The notes under the pieces are model-generated. The model searched no databases, was not told the origin of the DNA, and was given only the letters and a program-made list of their open reading frames with translations. Both the position numbers and the translations under genes were made by a program. This document shows positions 1-9,614 of a DNA stretch of 64,000 nucleotides, piece by piece. This DNA comes from Natronorubrum halophilum. GTDB lineage: Archaea; Halobacteriota; Halobacteria; Halobacteriales; Natrialbaceae. Every line of letters starts with the position of its first letter. Positions within the stretch are counted from its first letter, which is position 1. Location of the stretch: NCBI RefSeq assembly GCF_003670115.1, contig NZ_QQTY01000005.1, positions 248,001 through 312,000 on the forward strand, given 5' to 3'.

Positions 1-1
1 G

Positions 2-529
2 GAAACTCGCGTCGGCGGCGGCTCCATCGAGGACCGCGTCGACTTCGCCCTCGAGACGGTCGAGGAGGGCGGCGAACACGTCATGAACGACATGTTCCGC
101 GCCGGCGAGTACGTCGACGCAAGCGGCGTCACGAAAGGGAAAGGGACGCAGGGTCCCGTCAAACGCTGGGGCGTCCAGAAACGCAAGGGCAAACACGCCC
201 GGCAGGGCTGGCGTCGCCGCATCGGTAACCTCGGCCCGTGGAACCCGAGCCGCGTTCGCTCGACGGTTCCACAGCAGGGCCAGACCGGCTACCACCAGCG
301 AACTGAACTGAACAAACGCCTCGTCGATATCGGCGACGGCGCAGACGCGACGGTCGACGGTGGCTTCGTCAACTACGGCGAAGTCGACGGACCGCACGCG
401 CTGATCAAGGGCTCGCTCCCCGGGCCGAACAAGCGCCTTCTGCGCTTCCGCCCGGCGATCCGACCCGGAGACCAACCGCGCCTCGATCCCGAGGTGCGCT
501 ACGTCTCCACCGCATCCAACCAGGGATAA
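2..529 (+). CDS. rpl3: Ribosomal protein uL3 (3' part; start lies upstream of the window)
   Basis: This is the C-terminal 175 residues of large-subunit protein L3, which binds 23S rRNA near the peptidyl transferase centre and is an early assembly protein. The frame is open from base 2, so the first in-frame ATG at 83 is internal and not the start. The segment GTQGPVKRWGVQKRKGKHAR followed by GNLGPWNPSRV is the L3 loop that reaches the catalytic centre. It heads the visible S10-type ribosomal cluster, three bases before rpl4. Confidence 0.96.
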   Translation, partial: ETRVGGGSIEDRVDFALETVEEGGEHVMNDMFRAGEYVDASGVTKGKGTQGPVKRWGVQKRKGKHARQGWRRRIGNLGPWNPSRVRSTVPQQGQTGYHQRTELNKRLVDIGDGADATVDGGFVNYGEVDGPHALIKGSLPGPNKRLLRFRPAIRPGDQPRLDPEVRYVSTASNQG

Positions 530-532
530 CAC

Positions 533-1285
533 ATGGAAGCAACAGTACGCGACCTGGACGGCGACGACGCGGGCTCGGTTACGCTCCCGGCGGTCTTCGA
601 GACCACCTACCGACCGGACCTGATCGGTCGTGCCGTTCGCGTCGCTCAGGCAAACCGGAAACAGGACTACGGCGCCGACGAGTTCGCGGGCATGCGCACG
701 CCTGCGGAATCGTTCGGTAGCGGCCGCGGTATGGCCCACGTGCCACGACAGGACGGACGCGCACGACGCGTCCCGCAGGCTGTCAAGGGACGCAAGGCCC
801 ACCCGCCGAAAGCCGAGAAGGACCAGTCCGAATCGATCAACACGAAAGCAAAGAAACTGGCCGTCCGCAGTGCGATCGCAGCGACGACCGACGCCGAACT
901 GGTCGCCGAGCGCGGTCACCAGTTCGACGAGGATACCGAGATTCCAGTCGTCGTCTCCGACGAGTTCGAGGACCTCCAGAAGACGGCGGAGGTCGTCGAC
1001 TTCCTCGAGGCCGCCGGCCTCGCGGACGACATCGAACGCGCCGACGAGGGTCGGAGCGTCCGCTCTGGTCAGGGGAAAGCCCGCGGCCGGAAGTACAAGA
1101 CGCCCACCTCGATCCTCTTCGTCACCTCGAGCGAGAACGGCCCGTCACGAGCGGCCCGTAATCTCGCCGGGGCGGACGTCACGACGGCCACCGAGGTCAA
1201 TGCGGAGGATCTCGCCCCCGGTGCACAGCCGGGGCGACTGACCGTCTGGACCGAAAGCGCGCTCGAGGAGGTGGCTGACCGATGA
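533..1285 (+). CDS. rpl4: Ribosomal protein uL4
   Basis: Large-subunit protein L4 (250 aa), which lines the nascent-peptide exit tunnel. The long basic tunnel loop is recognisable around residues 45-90 (DYGADEFAGMRTP, then SFGSGRGMAHVPR). The size matches archaeal L4, which lacks the long eukaryotic tail. Its stop overlaps the rpl23 start by four bases, suggesting coupled translation. No oddities seen. Confidence 0.97.
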   Translation: MEATVRDLDGDDAGSVTLPAVFETTYRPDLIGRAVRVAQANRKQDYGADEFAGMRTPAESFGSGRGMAHVPRQDGRARRVPQAVKGRKAHPPKAEKDQSESINTKAKKLAVRSAIAATTDAELVAERGHQFDEDTEIPVVVSDEFEDLQKTAEVVDFLEAAGLADDIERADEGRSVRSGQGKARGRKYKTPTSILFVTSSENGPSRAARNLAGADVTTATEVNAEDLAPGAQPGRLTVWTESALEEVADR

Positions 1286-1536
1286 GTTCGGTCATCGAAC
1301 ACCCCCTCGTGACGGAGAAGGCGATGAACGACATGGACTTCGAGAACAAGCTCCAGTTCATCGTCAACCCGGACGCCGCCAAACCCGAGATTCGCGACGA
1401 AGTCGAAGCGCGCTTCGACATCTCGGTCGACAACATCAACACGCAAGTAACGATGAAGGGCAAAAAGAAAGCAATCGTCAAGCTGTCCGAGGACAACGAC
1501 GCCCAGGAAGTCGCCTCACGAATCGGGGTGTTCTGA
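1282..1536 (+). CDS. rpl23: Ribosomal protein uL23
   Basis: Protein L23 (84 aa) sits at the polypeptide exit and docks SRP and the translocon. The N-terminus VIEHPLVTEKAMNDM and the RNA-binding strand INTQVTMKGKKKAIVKL are typical of archaeal L23. The ATG overlaps the rpl4 stop, and rpl2 begins two bases after the stop. The length is normal for haloarchaea. Confidence 0.97.
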   Translation: MSSVIEHPLVTEKAMNDMDFENKLQFIVNPDAAKPEIRDEVEARFDISVDNINTQVTMKGKKKAIVKLSEDNDAQEVASRIGVF

Positions 1537-1538
1537 GA

Positions 1539-2261
1539 ATGGGACGTCGCATTCAAGGACAACGACGCGGTCGCGGCACGTCGACGTTCCGCGCCCCGTC
1601 CCATCGCTACAAGGCGAAACTCGACCACAAGAAAGAGGAGGACGACGACGTCGTCCGCGGCACGATCGTGGATATCGAACACGACCCGGCCCGTTCGGCA
1701 CCGATCGCCGCCATCGAGTTCGAAGATGGCGATCAGCGACTCGTGCTGGCTCCCGAAGGCGTCGCCGTCGGCGAGGAGATTCAGGTCGGCGTCTCGGCGG
1801 AGATCAAGCCGGGTAACACGATGCCGCTCGCGGAGATCCCCGAAGGGGTTCCGGTCTGTAACGTCGAAGCGAACCCGGGCGACGGCGGTAAGTTCGCCCG
1901 TTCCTCCGGCGTCAACGCGGACCTGATCACCCACGACCGCAACGCGGCGGTCCTTCAGCTGCCAAGTGGCGAGGTCAAGCGCCTCGACCCACAGTGTCGA
2001 GCCACCATCGGCGTCGTCGCCGGTGGCGGTCGAACGGAGAAGCCGTTCGTCAAGGCAGGGAACAAGTACCACAAGATGAAAGCACGGGGCACGAAGTGGC
2101 CTCGAGTCCGCGGTGTTGCGATGAACGCCGTCGACCACCCGTTCGGTGGCGGCGGCCGACAACACCCCGGCAAACCGAAGTCCGTCTCGCGGGATGCCCC
2201 GCCGGGACGGAAGGTCGGTGACATCTCCTCGCGCCGGACCGGCCGAGGTGGAAACAAATGA
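1539..2261 (+). CDS. rpl2: Ribosomal protein uL2
   Basis: Protein L2 (240 aa) is needed for subunit association and peptidyl transferase activity. It starts [20 protein letters not shown], and the C-terminal catalytic-region motif [15 protein letters not shown] contains the conserved histidine, here followed by [18 protein letters not shown]. The stop overlaps the rps19 start by four bases. Size and motifs match haloarchaeal L2. Confidence 0.98.
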   Translation: MGRRIQGQRRGRGTSTFRAPSHRYKAKLDHKKEEDDDVVRGTIVDIEHDPARSAPIAAIEFEDGDQRLVLAPEGVAVGEEIQVGVSAEIKPGNTMPLAEIPEGVPVCNVEANPGDGGKFARSSGVNADLITHDRNAAVLQLPSGEVKRLDPQCRATIGVVAGGGRTEKPFVKAGNKYHKMKARGTKWPRVRGVAMNAVDHPFGGGGRQHPGKPKSVSRDAPPGRKVGDISSRRTGRGGNK

Positions 2262-2680
2262 GCCAGGAGTACAGAACCGGCCGTGAAGGTGAGTTTACCT
2301 ACCGCGGCCACACGGTCGAGGAACTGCAGGATCTGGAGCTTGAGGATGTTGCAGAACTGCTACCCGCTCGGAAGCGGCGAAGTATCAAACGCGGTCTCTC
2401 CGTCGAGAAGCAAAAGCTACTCGAGGAGGCCCGCGAGAAGGACGAGGAAGAGACGGCGAACGCGCCGATCCGAACGCACCTGCGGGATATGCCGATCCTG
2501 CCGGAGTTCGTTGGACTGACCTTCGAGGTCTACAACGGACAGTCGTTCGAGCGCGTCCGCGTCGAACCCGAGATGATCGGACACTATCTCGGCGAGTTCC
2601 GGCTGACCCGAACGTCCGTCGAACACGGGCAGGCAGGGATCGGTGCGACTCGTTCCTCCAAGTTCGTCCCACTGAAGTGA
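2258..2680 (+). CDS. rps19: Ribosomal protein uS19
   Basis: Small-subunit head protein S19 (140 aa), which contacts the A-site tRNA region with S13. The core signature [20 protein letters not shown] followed by [14 protein letters not shown] is at the C-terminus. An archaeal N-terminal extension of about 45 residues ([20 protein letters not shown]) precedes it. The gene is coupled to rpl2 by overlap and lies seven bases before rpl22. Confidence 0.97.
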   Translation: MSQEYRTGREGEFTYRGHTVEELQDLELEDVAELLPARKRRSIKRGLSVEKQKLLEEAREKDEEETANAPIRTHLRDMPILPEFVGLTFEVYNGQSFERVRVEPEMIGHYLGEFRLTRTSVEHGQAGIGATRSSKFVPLK

Positions 2681-2687
2681 TCATCGT

Positions 2688-3170
2688 ATGGGAATCAACT
2701 ACTCAGTCGACGCCGATCCGGACGCCACTGCAAAAGCGATGCTCCGGGAGCGTCACATGAGCAACAAGCACAGCAAGGAAGTCGCACGCGAACTCAAGGG
2801 CCGAACCGTCGAAAACGCCCAGGACTACCTGCAAGACGTGATCGACAAGAAGCAGTCGGTCCCGTTCAAGTCACACAACGCCGGCGCGGGCCACCGCTCC
2901 GACATCGACGGCTGGGACGCCGGGAAGTACCCGGAGAAGGTCTCGAACGCGTTCCTCGAACTGCTCGAGAACGTCGAGGCGAACGCCGACCACCAGGGCT
3001 TCGACGGACAATCGATGGAGATCGTCCACGTCGCCGCCCACAAGGTCGGCGAATCGGTCGGTCGCAAGCCCCGCGCGATGGGGCGTGCCTCGGCCTGGAA
3101 CACGCCACAGGTCGACGTCGAGATCGTAGTCGAGGAACCCGACACCGAGGACGACGAGGAAGATAACTAA
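2688..3170 (+). CDS. rpl22: Ribosomal protein uL22
   Basis: L22 (160 aa) spans the exit tunnel wall. The conserved hairpin is visible as [20 protein letters not shown], where archaeal L22 carries RGxxxRA-like residues. The archaeal-type N-terminus [18 protein letters not shown] is present. The C-terminus ends in an acidic run (TEDDEEDN), a halophilic trait. The final base of the stop is the first base of the rps3 ATG. Confidence 0.97.
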   Translation: MGINYSVDADPDATAKAMLRERHMSNKHSKEVARELKGRTVENAQDYLQDVIDKKQSVPFKSHNAGAGHRSDIDGWDAGKYPEKVSNAFLELLENVEANADHQGFDGQSMEIVHVAAHKVGESVGRKPRAMGRASAWNTPQVDVEIVVEEPDTEDDEEDN

Positions 3171-4144
3171 TGGCTGACGAACACCAGTTCATCGAAAACG
3201 GCCTCCAGCGGTCACAGATCGACGAGTTCTTCCAGGAAGAGCTCGGCCGCGCGGGCTACGGTGGCATGGACGTCGCCAAGACGCCGATGGGAACCCAGAT
3301 CGTCCTCAAGGCAGAGAAGCCCGGGATGGTCATCGGCAAAGGCGGCGAGAACATCCGGAAGGTCACGACGGCTCTCGAGGAGAAGTTCAACCTCGAGGAC
3401 CCACAGATCGACGTTCAGGAGGTCGACGAACCCGACCTCAACGCGCGAATCGTCGCGGACCGACTGGCCAACGCGCTCGAGCGTGGCTGGTACTTCCGGA
3501 AGGCCGGTCACACGACGATCGACCGGATCATGGACGCGGGCGCGCTCGGTGCCGAGATCGTCCTCTCCGGGAAGGTCACGGGCGCACGATCGCGCGTCGA
3601 GAAGTTCAACCGTGGCTACATCAAGCACAACGGCGAACCCGCCGAGGACGTCGTCGACCACGGACAGGGCGTTGCGGTCATGAAGCTCGGAACCATCGGG
3701 GTTAACGTCAAGATCATCCCGCCGGGTGCCGAGTTGCCCGACGACTTCGGCGTCCACGAAGATATGGACCCCGAAGAGGTCGTTCCCGACGCCGTCGAAG
3801 CCAACGCGGCCGAAGGCGTCGAGGAACTCCTCGAGGGCGAACCCGAGGACGCAGAGGCGACCGAATCCGGCGCAGAGGCTCCGGCCGAGGACGCCGTCGA
3901 ACCCGAGGCCGACCTCGACGAAGACGTCGTCGAGGAGGTCATCGAAGCGGAAGTCGAGTCCGAGGAGGACGAAGACGTCGACGTTCCCGACGAGTCCCCG
4001 ATCGAGGAGGACCTCGACGAACTCGAGGAGGACGTCGAGGCCGAAGCCGAAGAACTCGTCGCGGAGATGGACGAGGAAGCTGCGGCCGACGCGGACGAAA
4101 AAGCCGAAGCGGACTCCGACGCAGACGAGGGAGGTGACGCCTGA
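3170..4144 (+). CDS. rps3: Ribosomal protein uS3 with long acidic tail
   Basis: S3 (324 aa) forms the mRNA entry site. The KH domain motif [11 protein letters not shown] is at about residues 57-67 and the C-terminal S3 domain runs to about residue 195. From roughly residue 200 onward the protein is a low-complexity Glu/Asp/Ala extension of about 120 residues, much longer than in non-halophiles but shared by haloarchaeal S3. The last base of the stop is the first base of the rpl29 ATG. Confidence 0.97.
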   Translation: MADEHQFIENGLQRSQIDEFFQEELGRAGYGGMDVAKTPMGTQIVLKAEKPGMVIGKGGENIRKVTTALEEKFNLEDPQIDVQEVDEPDLNARIVADRLANALERGWYFRKAGHTTIDRIMDAGALGAEIVLSGKVTGARSRVEKFNRGYIKHNGEPAEDVVDHGQGVAVMKLGTIGVNVKIIPPGAELPDDFGVHEDMDPEEVVPDAVEANAAEGVEELLEGEPEDAEATESGAEAPAEDAVEPEADLDEDVVEEVIEAEVESEEDEDVDVPDESPIEEDLDELEEDVEAEAEELVAEMDEEAAADADEKAEADSDADEGGDA

Positions 4145-4350
4145 TGGCGATCCTCCACGTCGAAGAGATCCGCGACATGACGCCCGCCGAACGGGCGGAA
4201 GAGCTCGAGGAACTCGAGACGGAACTGCTGAACCAGAAGTCCGTCCTCGCCGCCGGTGGTGCCCCGGAGAACCCGGGCCGCATCGGCGAACTGAGTCGCA
4301 CTATCGCCCGGGTCAAGACGATCCAGGGTGAGGAAGGCGATCTCGAATGA
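4144..4350 (+). CDS. rpl29: Ribosomal protein uL29
   Basis: L29 (68 aa) is a two-helix protein near the exit tunnel. It shows the archaeal pattern [20 protein letters not shown] and the conserved pair of arginines in [16 protein letters not shown]. Its ATG shares one base with the rps3 stop. Its stop overlaps an ATGA that opens a 23-codon mini-ORF. Confidence 0.96.
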   Translation: MAILHVEEIRDMTPAERAEELEELETELLNQKSVLAAGGAPENPGRIGELSRTIARVKTIQGEEGDLE

Positions 4351-4418
4351 GCGCAGTCCGTAAGGAAGGCGACCTCGAGGGCGAGACGTCTCGAAACGAA
4401 GGCGGAGAATCCGCCTGA
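4347..4418 (+). CDS. Possible 23-residue mini-ORF between rpl29 and rnp1
   Basis: An ATG overlapping the rpl29 stop (ATGA) opens a 23-codon frame beginning [12 protein letters not shown] and ending NEGGESA. The stop lies 20 bases before the rnp1 ATG. The peptide repeats the EGDLE found at the end of L29, and the underlying DNA is a near repeat, so it may derive from a local duplication. It has no recognisable domain. It could be a translated peptide that keeps ribosomes coupled between rpl29 and rnp1, or simply spacer DNA. Confidence 0.35.
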   Translation: MSAVRKEGDLEGETSRNEGGESA

Positions 4419-4438
4419 GACGACGAATAAGACTACCA

Positions 4439-4903
4439 ATGGCACTGACACCCGAAACGCTGCCGCGACACGAACTCAACGGGCTTCCCGTACGAGTCGT
4501 CGAGAGCGACGACTCCTCGCGAGTTGACCTCGAGGGGCGAGTCGTCATCGAGACGACTAACACCCTTTCGATAGAGGTTCGAGAGAACGGCGAGTCTCGG
4601 GTCGTCATGGTGCCAAAGTCGGGCTCGACGTTCGAGTTCGCGATCACAGATGAAGCCGCCGACTTCGCGAAGGAGTCGGGGACCACATCCAAACTGGCCG
4701 ATACCCAACCCGACTCGTCCGATACCCCGGGCGAGTCGGACCGAGCCGGCGGCGATGCCGCCGACTGTCGTGGCGATGATCCCTCGCGGGACCCCCGCCA
4801 CGCCGCTGGCGAGAATGTGGCCTACGTTACGGTCGATGGATCGCGGTTGCTCTCACGACCCGCCCGACGCACGGAAACTAGTGGTGATTCACCATGGCAA
4901 TAG
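4439..4903 (+). CDS. rnp1: Ribonuclease P protein component 1 (Rpp29/Pop4 homologue)
   Basis: Subunit of archaeal RNase P, which removes 5' leaders from pre-tRNA. The Sm-like barrel is recognisable from [20 protein letters not shown] to [10 protein letters not shown] (about residues 11-75), then resumes near the C-terminus as [19 protein letters not shown]. Between them lies a low-complexity Asp/Ser/Gly-rich insertion of about 45 residues, so the protein is 154 aa against roughly 95-110 in many archaea. Its place between rpl29 and rps17 is the standard archaeal position. It overlaps rps17 by ten bases. Confidence 0.93.
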   Translation: MALTPETLPRHELNGLPVRVVESDDSSRVDLEGRVVIETTNTLSIEVRENGESRVVMVPKSGSTFEFAITDEAADFAKESGTTSKLADTQPDSSDTPGESDRAGGDAADCRGDDPSRDPRHAAGENVAYVTVDGSRLLSRPARRTETSGDSPWQ

Positions 4904-5322
4904 GACTAGACGTTGAAACCCCTCCGGAACCGGAAAACCCGGAGGAATACGACTACGAGACGTGTCCGTTCTACGGCGAGCTTCCCGTTCGAGGACAGAT
5001 CCTCGAAGGGCAGGTCGTCTCGACGGACATGGACAAGACCGTAGTCGTCGAGCGAGAGTACGATGTCGCGGTTCCGAAATACGACCGCCTCATGAAACGT
5101 CGCTCGCGCATCCCGGCACACGTGCCGGGCGTGCTCGAGCCACTCTCGGTCGGTGACACGGTCAAGATCGCAGAGACCCGACCACTGTCGAAGACGAAAT
5201 CGCACGTGGTCGTCGAAGTAACCGAAGAAGCGACTGCAGAGGACATCGCAGCGCTGACCGGCGAGGCCGAACCGGACCCACAGCTTTCGGCCGAAGATAT
5301 CGCCAGCGAGGGTGATGAGTGA
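4894..5322 (+). CDS. rps17: Ribosomal protein uS17
   Basis: S17 (142 aa) is a primary 16S-binding OB-fold protein. The core runs from [20 protein letters not shown] to KSHVVVEV, with the signature [15 protein letters not shown]. About 27 N-terminal residues ([20 protein letters not shown]) and an acidic tail are archaeal/haloarchaeal additions. The start overlaps rnp1 by ten bases, and the final A of the stop begins the rpl14 ATG. Confidence 0.97.
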   Translation: MAIGLDVETPPEPENPEEYDYETCPFYGELPVRGQILEGQVVSTDMDKTVVVEREYDVAVPKYDRLMKRRSRIPAHVPGVLEPLSVGDTVKIAETRPLSKTKSHVVVEVTEEATAEDIAALTGEAEPDPQLSAEDIASEGDE

Positions 5323-5720
5323 TGGAGGCGATGAAAGCCGACGTCACCCAGGGACTCAAGAAAGGGTCGCTGGTCACGTGTGCCGACAACACCGGCGCAC
5401 GCGAGCTCAAAGTCATCAGCGTTGCGGGCTACCACGGCACCAAGAACCGCCAGCCGAAGGCGGGACTCGGTGACAAAGTGACCGTCTCGGTCACCAAGGG
5501 TACGCCCGAGATGCGCCGTCAGGTCCTCGAGGCCGTCGTCGTCCGCCAGCGTCAGTCGGTTCGCCGACCGGACGGGACGCGACTGAAGTTCGAGGACAAC
5601 GCGGCGGTCATCATCGACGAGAACGAAGAGCCCCGCGGAACGGAGATCAAGGGCCCGATCGCCCGCGAAGTCGCGGAACGCTTCGGAGCGATCGCGAGTA
5701 CCGCAACCATGATCGTATAG
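5322..5720 (+). CDS. rpl14: Ribosomal protein uL14
   Basis: L14 (132 aa) lies at the subunit interface and contacts 16S helix 14. Signatures are [15 protein letters not shown] and the C-terminal [19 protein letters not shown] chose the ATG at 5322, which overlaps the rps17 stop as TGATG, over a GTG three bases upstream that would add one methionine. This gives the usual haloarchaeal length. Rpl24 begins three bases after the stop. Confidence 0.97.
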   Translation: MEAMKADVTQGLKKGSLVTCADNTGARELKVISVAGYHGTKNRQPKAGLGDKVTVSVTKGTPEMRRQVLEAVVVRQRQSVRRPDGTRLKFEDNAAVIIDENEEPRGTEIKGPIAREVAERFGAIASTATMIV

Positions 5721-5723
5721 ACC

Positions 5724-6080
5724 ATGAGTAAACAACCAACCAAACAGCGAAACGAAACTGCGCGTGCACCGCTGCACAAGCGACAGAAGCAGCTTCACGC
5801 GACGCTGTCCGATGAACTCCGGGAGGAGTACGGCACCCGTCGAACCCGCGTCAACGCGGGCGACACGGTCGAGGTTATGCGCGGCGACCACGCCGGCGAA
5901 GAAAGCGAGGTCCTCCGTGCGATCCTCGAGGACGGGACCATCCACGTCGAGGACGTGACGGTCGAGACGGCAGACGGCGAAGAGGTGCCGCGGCCGCTTG
6001 CCCCCTCGAACGTCCGTATCACGGACCTCGATCTGGAGGACGAGCGTCGCGAAGCACGCCTCGAAGGTGATAGCGAATGA
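5724..6080 (+). CDS. rpl24: Ribosomal protein uL24
   Basis: L24 (118 aa) initiates 50S assembly. The KOW motif is at about residues 45-70 ([20 protein letters not shown]), preceded by the archaeal N-terminal helix [20 protein letters not shown]. The stop overlaps the rps4e start by four bases. No anomalies were seen. Confidence 0.97.
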   Translation: MSKQPTKQRNETARAPLHKRQKQLHATLSDELREEYGTRRTRVNAGDTVEVMRGDHAGEESEVLRAILEDGTIHVEDVTVETADGEEVPRPLAPSNVRITDLDLEDERREARLEGDSE

Positions 6081-6790
6081 CGAAACACCAGAAACGACTG
6101 TCAGTACCGAAGTCCTGGCCGGTCGAGCGCAAGACGGAGACCTTCACGGTCAAAGCCGGCGCTGGACCACACGGGAAGGAGGGCGTTCCGCTCGTCGTCT
6201 TGTTGCGGGACGTACTCGGCTACGTGGACTCGAAGAAGGAAGCGCGATACGCTCTTTCCGAGGATGCGATCCTCATCAACGGGGAGCCGATCAACGACGA
6301 ACAGCGCCCGATCGGCATGTTCGACATCGTCGGCTTCCCCGGCCGAGCGGAGTACTACCGCGTCTTCCCCGACGAAGGCGGTCGGCTCGCGCTGACCGAG
6401 ATCGACGAGGAGGCCGCCGGAAGCCGCCTCGGAAAGATCGCTGGCAAACAGCAGACCTCCGGTGGGGACACGCAGATGACGCTGCACGACGGTACGAACG
6501 TCCTCCTCGAGGATGCAAGCGACTACAACACGAACGACTCGGTCGTCGTCGACAACGAGGACAAGTCGATCGTCGCCCACTTCCCGTTCGAAGAGGGCGC
6601 ACTCGTAACGGCCGTCCGTGGCAACCACGGCGGCAAGATCGGTGAGATCGACGCGATCGACATCACCCCTGGCAGCGGCCCGAACACCATCGGCGTCTCG
6701 ATGGACGACGACGACGGGTTCGAAACCATTCAGGAGTACGTTGTCGTCATCGACGAGAACTTCACAGGCGACGAAGGTGATGACGAATGA
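6077..6790 (+). CDS. rps4e: Ribosomal protein eS4
   Basis: Archaeal/eukaryotic S4e (237 aa), absent from bacteria. The order is an N-terminal S4e region ([20 protein letters not shown]), an S4-like RNA-binding domain, the central S4e domain with [14 protein letters not shown], and a C-terminal KOW segment ([15 protein letters not shown]). The tail is acidic. It overlaps both rpl24 and rpl5 by four bases, fixing its place within the coupled spc-type cluster. Confidence 0.97.
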   Translation: MTKHQKRLSVPKSWPVERKTETFTVKAGAGPHGKEGVPLVVLLRDVLGYVDSKKEARYALSEDAILINGEPINDEQRPIGMFDIVGFPGRAEYYRVFPDEGGRLALTEIDEEAAGSRLGKIAGKQQTSGGDTQMTLHDGTNVLLEDASDYNTNDSVVVDNEDKSIVAHFPFEEGALVTAVRGNHGGKIGEIDAIDITPGSGPNTIGVSMDDDDGFETIQEYVVVIDENFTGDEGDDE

Positions 6791-7323
6791 GCGAAGCTGA
6801 GGCCGGCGAGTTCCACGAGATGCGTAAGCCACGCGTCGAGAAAGTCGTCGTCCACATGGGCGTCGGCCGCGGTGGCCGCGAACTCGGGAAGGCCGAGGAC
6901 ATCATCGAGAAGGTCACGAGTCAGGAGAGCGTCCGTACGCAGGCCAAGCGGACCGAACCCGACTTCGGCATTCGTCAGGGCGATCCGATCGGCGCGAAGG
7001 TCACCCTTCGCGGCGAGGACGCCGCCGCGTTCCTCGAGACGGCACTGCCGCTCGCGAACCTCTCTGCGAGCCAGTTCGACAACACTGGCAATTTCAGCTT
7101 CGGCATCGAGGAACACACGGCGTTCCCGAGCCAGGAGTACGACCCGAACGTCGGGATCTACGGCATGGACGTCACCGTCAACCTGGTGCGTCCGGGCTAC
7201 CGCGTGGCCAAGCGAGACAAGGCCAACCGGTCGATCCCGTCGAGCCACCGACTCACTCCCGAGGACGCGATTGCGTACCTCGAGGCCAACTTCGACGTGA
7301 GCGTGGAGGACAGCGATGAGTGA
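6787..7323 (+). CDS. rpl5: Ribosomal protein uL5
   Basis: L5 (178 aa) binds 5S rRNA and the P-site tRNA. Motifs include [20 protein letters not shown] near the N-terminus and [19 protein letters not shown], the conserved L5 loop. The N-terminus [20 protein letters not shown] matches haloarchaeal L5. It overlaps rps14 by eight bases in another frame. Confidence 0.97.
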   Translation: MSEAEAGEFHEMRKPRVEKVVVHMGVGRGGRELGKAEDIIEKVTSQESVRTQAKRTEPDFGIRQGDPIGAKVTLRGEDAAAFLETALPLANLSASQFDNTGNFSFGIEEHTAFPSQEYDPNVGIYGMDVTVNLVRPGYRVAKRDKANRSIPSSHRLTPEDAIAYLEANFDVSVEDSDE

Positions 7324-7504
7324 AAGTGAAACAGACGTAGAAAACGAGCAGACGGGCGAGCACGCAGCAAAGCGGACGGGCCAGGAAGCGGCCTGCCAGC
7401 GCTGTGGCCGCAAGCAAGGACTCGTCGGCAAGTACGACATCAATCTCTGTCGACAGTGCTTCCGCGAGATCGCTCGTGACATGGGATTCAGGAAGTATCG
7501 ATAA
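7316..7504 (+). CDS. rps14: Ribosomal protein uS14, zinc-binding
   Basis: S14 (62 aa) of the zinc-binding type. Four cysteines in CQRCGRKQG and NLCRQCFRE (Cys27, 30, 45, 48) form the zinc site, and the C-terminus DMGFRKYR is the family signature. The N-terminal 25 residues are an acidic haloarchaeal extension. The start overlaps rpl5 by eight bases. Confidence 0.97.
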   Translation: MSESETDVENEQTGEHAAKRTGQEAACQRCGRKQGLVGKYDINLCRQCFREIARDMGFRKYR

Positions 7505-7505
7505 C

Positions 7506-7898
7506 ATGACCGGAAACGATCCACTCAGCAACGCGCTCTCGGGACTCGACAACGCCGAGAGCGTGGGGCATCTCAGCCACGAGGTAACACCCGCCTCGAA
7601 CGAGATCGGCAGCGTGCTCGAGGTCTTCTACGACCGCGGGTACATCGACGGCTTCGAGTACGTCGACGACGGTAAAGCCGGTCAGTTTGAGGTCGAATTG
7701 AAAGGAGCGATCAACCAGTGTGGTCCCGTCAAGCCCCGCTACGCCGCAGGTGCCGAAGACTTCGAGAAGTGGGAGAAGCGCTATCTCCCCGCTCGAGACT
7801 TCGGTGCGCTCGTCGTCACGACGAGCAGCGGCATCATGAGCCACTACGAGGCTCGTGAGCAGGGTATCGGGGGCCAGGTTATCGCATACGTCTACTAA
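7506..7898 (+). CDS. rps8: Ribosomal protein uS8
   Basis: S8 (130 aa) organises the central domain of 16S rRNA. I take the ATG at 7506 ([18 protein letters not shown]), one base after the rps14 stop, because the frame upstream of it only duplicates rps14 coding. The C-terminus carries the conserved [17 protein letters not shown] segment. Rpl6 follows two bases after the stop. Confidence 0.97.
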   Translation: MTGNDPLSNALSGLDNAESVGHLSHEVTPASNEIGSVLEVFYDRGYIDGFEYVDDGKAGQFEVELKGAINQCGPVKPRYAAGAEDFEKWEKRYLPARDFGALVVTTSSGIMSHYEAREQGIGGQVIAYVY

Positions 7899-7900
7899 CC

Positions 7901-8434
7901 ATGCGAGTCGAACTGGAAATTCCCGAAACCGTATCAGTCGAGGTCGATCATCTCGACGTGCAGGTCGATGGACCGGAAGGCACCGTCTCACGACGACTCT
8001 GGTACCCCGACGTGACCGTCGAGGTCGAAGACGACACCGTGGTAATCGAAAGCGAAGCCGAGGACGCGAAAACGAACGCGACCGTCGGAACCTTCGAGAG
8101 CCACATCCGGAACGCGTTCCACGGCGTGACCGCGGGCTGGGAGTACAAGATGGAAGTCTTCTACTCTCACTTCCCGATGCAGGTCCGCGTGGAGGGCGAC
8201 GACGTCGTCATCGAGAACTTCCTCGGCGAAAAGGCACCGCGACGTACGACTATCCACGGTGAAACTGAGGTCTCCGTCGACGACGAACGGCTCGTCCTCT
8301 CCGGCCCGAACAAGGAGAACGTCGGGCAGACGGCGGCAGACATCGAGCAGCTGACCCGAGTCAGCGGCAAGGACACCCGCGTCTTCCAGGACGGGGTTTA
8401 CATCACCGAAAAACCCGCCAAAGGAGGTGCCTGA
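7901..8434 (+). CDS. rpl6: Ribosomal protein uL6
   Basis: L6 (177 aa) has two tandem L6 folds near the factor-binding site. The first starts MRVELEIPETVSVEVDHLDV and includes the family segment VEGPEGTVSRRL-like LDVQVDGPEGTVSRRLWYP. The second contains GPNKENVGQTAADIEQLTRV and ends ITEKPAKGGA. The length matches haloarchaeal L6. Confidence 0.97.
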   Translation: MRVELEIPETVSVEVDHLDVQVDGPEGTVSRRLWYPDVTVEVEDDTVVIESEAEDAKTNATVGTFESHIRNAFHGVTAGWEYKMEVFYSHFPMQVRVEGDDVVIENFLGEKAPRRTTIHGETEVSVDDERLVLSGPNKENVGQTAADIEQLTRVSGKDTRVFQDGVYITEKPAKGGA

Positions 8435-8437
8435 TAG

Positions 8438-9172
8438 ATGGCAGACGACGAAGAACAATCGCAGGACGCCTCGGACGAACCACAGGAACTCGAGGACATC
8501 AGCGGAGTCGGCGCGAGCAAGGCAGAAGCCCTGCACGAAGCCGGATTCGAGTCTATCGAGGACGTCAAAGAGGCCGACCAGGACGAACTGGCCGAAGCCG
8601 ATGGCATCGGGAACGCACTCGCGGCCCGTATCAAAGCCGACGTCGGCGATCTCGAGGTCTCCGAAGAGACCGACGCCGAGATCGAAGACGAAGGCGCTGA
8701 CGAAGAGCCCGAGGAAGACGTCGAAACCGAACTGCAGCCCCGCGGACTGACCGAGAAGACGCCCGACCTCTCCGACGAGGAAGCGCGACTTCTCAACCGT
8801 CGTCGAAGCGAGGGCAAACCGCAGTTCAACCGACAGGACTACCACAAGAAAAAGCGGACGCCCGAATCCTGGCGCCGTCCACGCGGCCAGCTCTCGAAGC
8901 AGCGCCGCGGTGTCAAGGGCAAGGGACAGAAGGTCGCAGCCGGCTTCCGCACCCCGAAAGAAGTCCGCGGGAAACACCCCAGCGGCTTCGAAGAGGTCTA
9001 CGTCGAGAACACGGACGACCTCGAGGGCGTCGATGGCGACAGCGAGGCGGTTCGAATCGCCTCCGCAGTCGGTGCCCGCAAGCGCGAGCGGATCGAGGAA
9101 CTCGCCGAGTCGGAGGGCGTTCGCGTCCTGAACCCAACCTACGAAGAAGTCGAGGTGGACTCCGATGACTGA
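8438..9172 (+). CDS. rpl32e: Ribosomal protein eL32 with N-terminal helix-hairpin-helix domain
   Basis: L32e (244 aa). The family core occupies the C-terminal half ([20 protein letters not shown], then [20 protein letters not shown]). The N-terminal region has a helix-hairpin-helix-like segment, [20 protein letters not shown] with a second hairpin [12 protein letters not shown], followed by an acidic linker. This extension is known in haloarchaeal L32e and is absent from the eukaryotic protein. The gene overlaps rpl19e by eight bases. Confidence 0.97.
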   Translation: MADDEEQSQDASDEPQELEDISGVGASKAEALHEAGFESIEDVKEADQDELAEADGIGNALAARIKADVGDLEVSEETDAEIEDEGADEEPEEDVETELQPRGLTEKTPDLSDEEARLLNRRRSEGKPQFNRQDYHKKKRTPESWRRPRGQLSKQRRGVKGKGQKVAAGFRTPKEVRGKHPSGFEEVYVENTDDLEGVDGDSEAVRIASAVGARKRERIEELAESEGVRVLNPTYEEVEVDSDD

Positions 9173-9614
9173 TCTCTCCGCACAAAAGCGACTCGCAGCC
9201 GACGTTCTGGACGTCGGGCAGAACCGCGTCTGGTTCGACCCCGACGCGCAGGGAGACATCGCCGAAGCGATCACGCGCGACGAGATCCGCGATCTCGTCG
9301 ACGAGGGTCGCATTCAGGCCGAAGACGCCAACGGCAACTCCCGCGGCCGTGCCCGTGAGCGCAACGCGAAACGCGCCTACGGTCACCAGAACGGCCCCGG
9401 CAAGCGCCGCGGCAAGAAAGGCGCACGCCAGAACGAGAAAGAAGAATGGCAGAGCAAGATTCGTGCACAGCGACGGAAGATGCGTGAACTCCGCGACAAG
9501 GGCGAGCTGACGCCCACACAGTACCGCGAGCTTTACAAGAAGGCTGGCGGTGGCGAGTTCCGCAGCGTCCAATACCTGTTGAACTACATTGACGAAAACT
9601 ACGGTGAGCAATAA
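9165..9614 (+). CDS. rpl19e: Ribosomal protein eL19
   Basis: L19e (149 aa) contributes to inter-subunit contacts. The N-terminus [20 protein letters not shown] and the very basic central helix ([20 protein letters not shown], then [10 protein letters not shown]) are diagnostic, with [19 protein letters not shown] at the C-terminus. The start overlaps rpl32e and the last stop base is the first base of the rpl18 ATG. Confidence 0.97.
   Translation: MTDLSAQKRLAADVLDVGQNRVWFDPDAQGDIAEAITRDEIRDLVDEGRIQAEDANGNSRGRARERNAKRAYGHQNGPGKRRGKKGARQNEKEEWQSKIRAQRRKMRELRDKGELTPTQYRELYKKAGGGEFRSVQYLLNYIDENYGEQ

Noticed and set aside
7988-9313. Minus-strand frame of 441 codons opposite rpl6, rpl32e and rpl19e
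   Set aside because: It lies fully antisense to three certain ribosomal genes and arises from GC-rich codon bias; the product has no recognisable domain.
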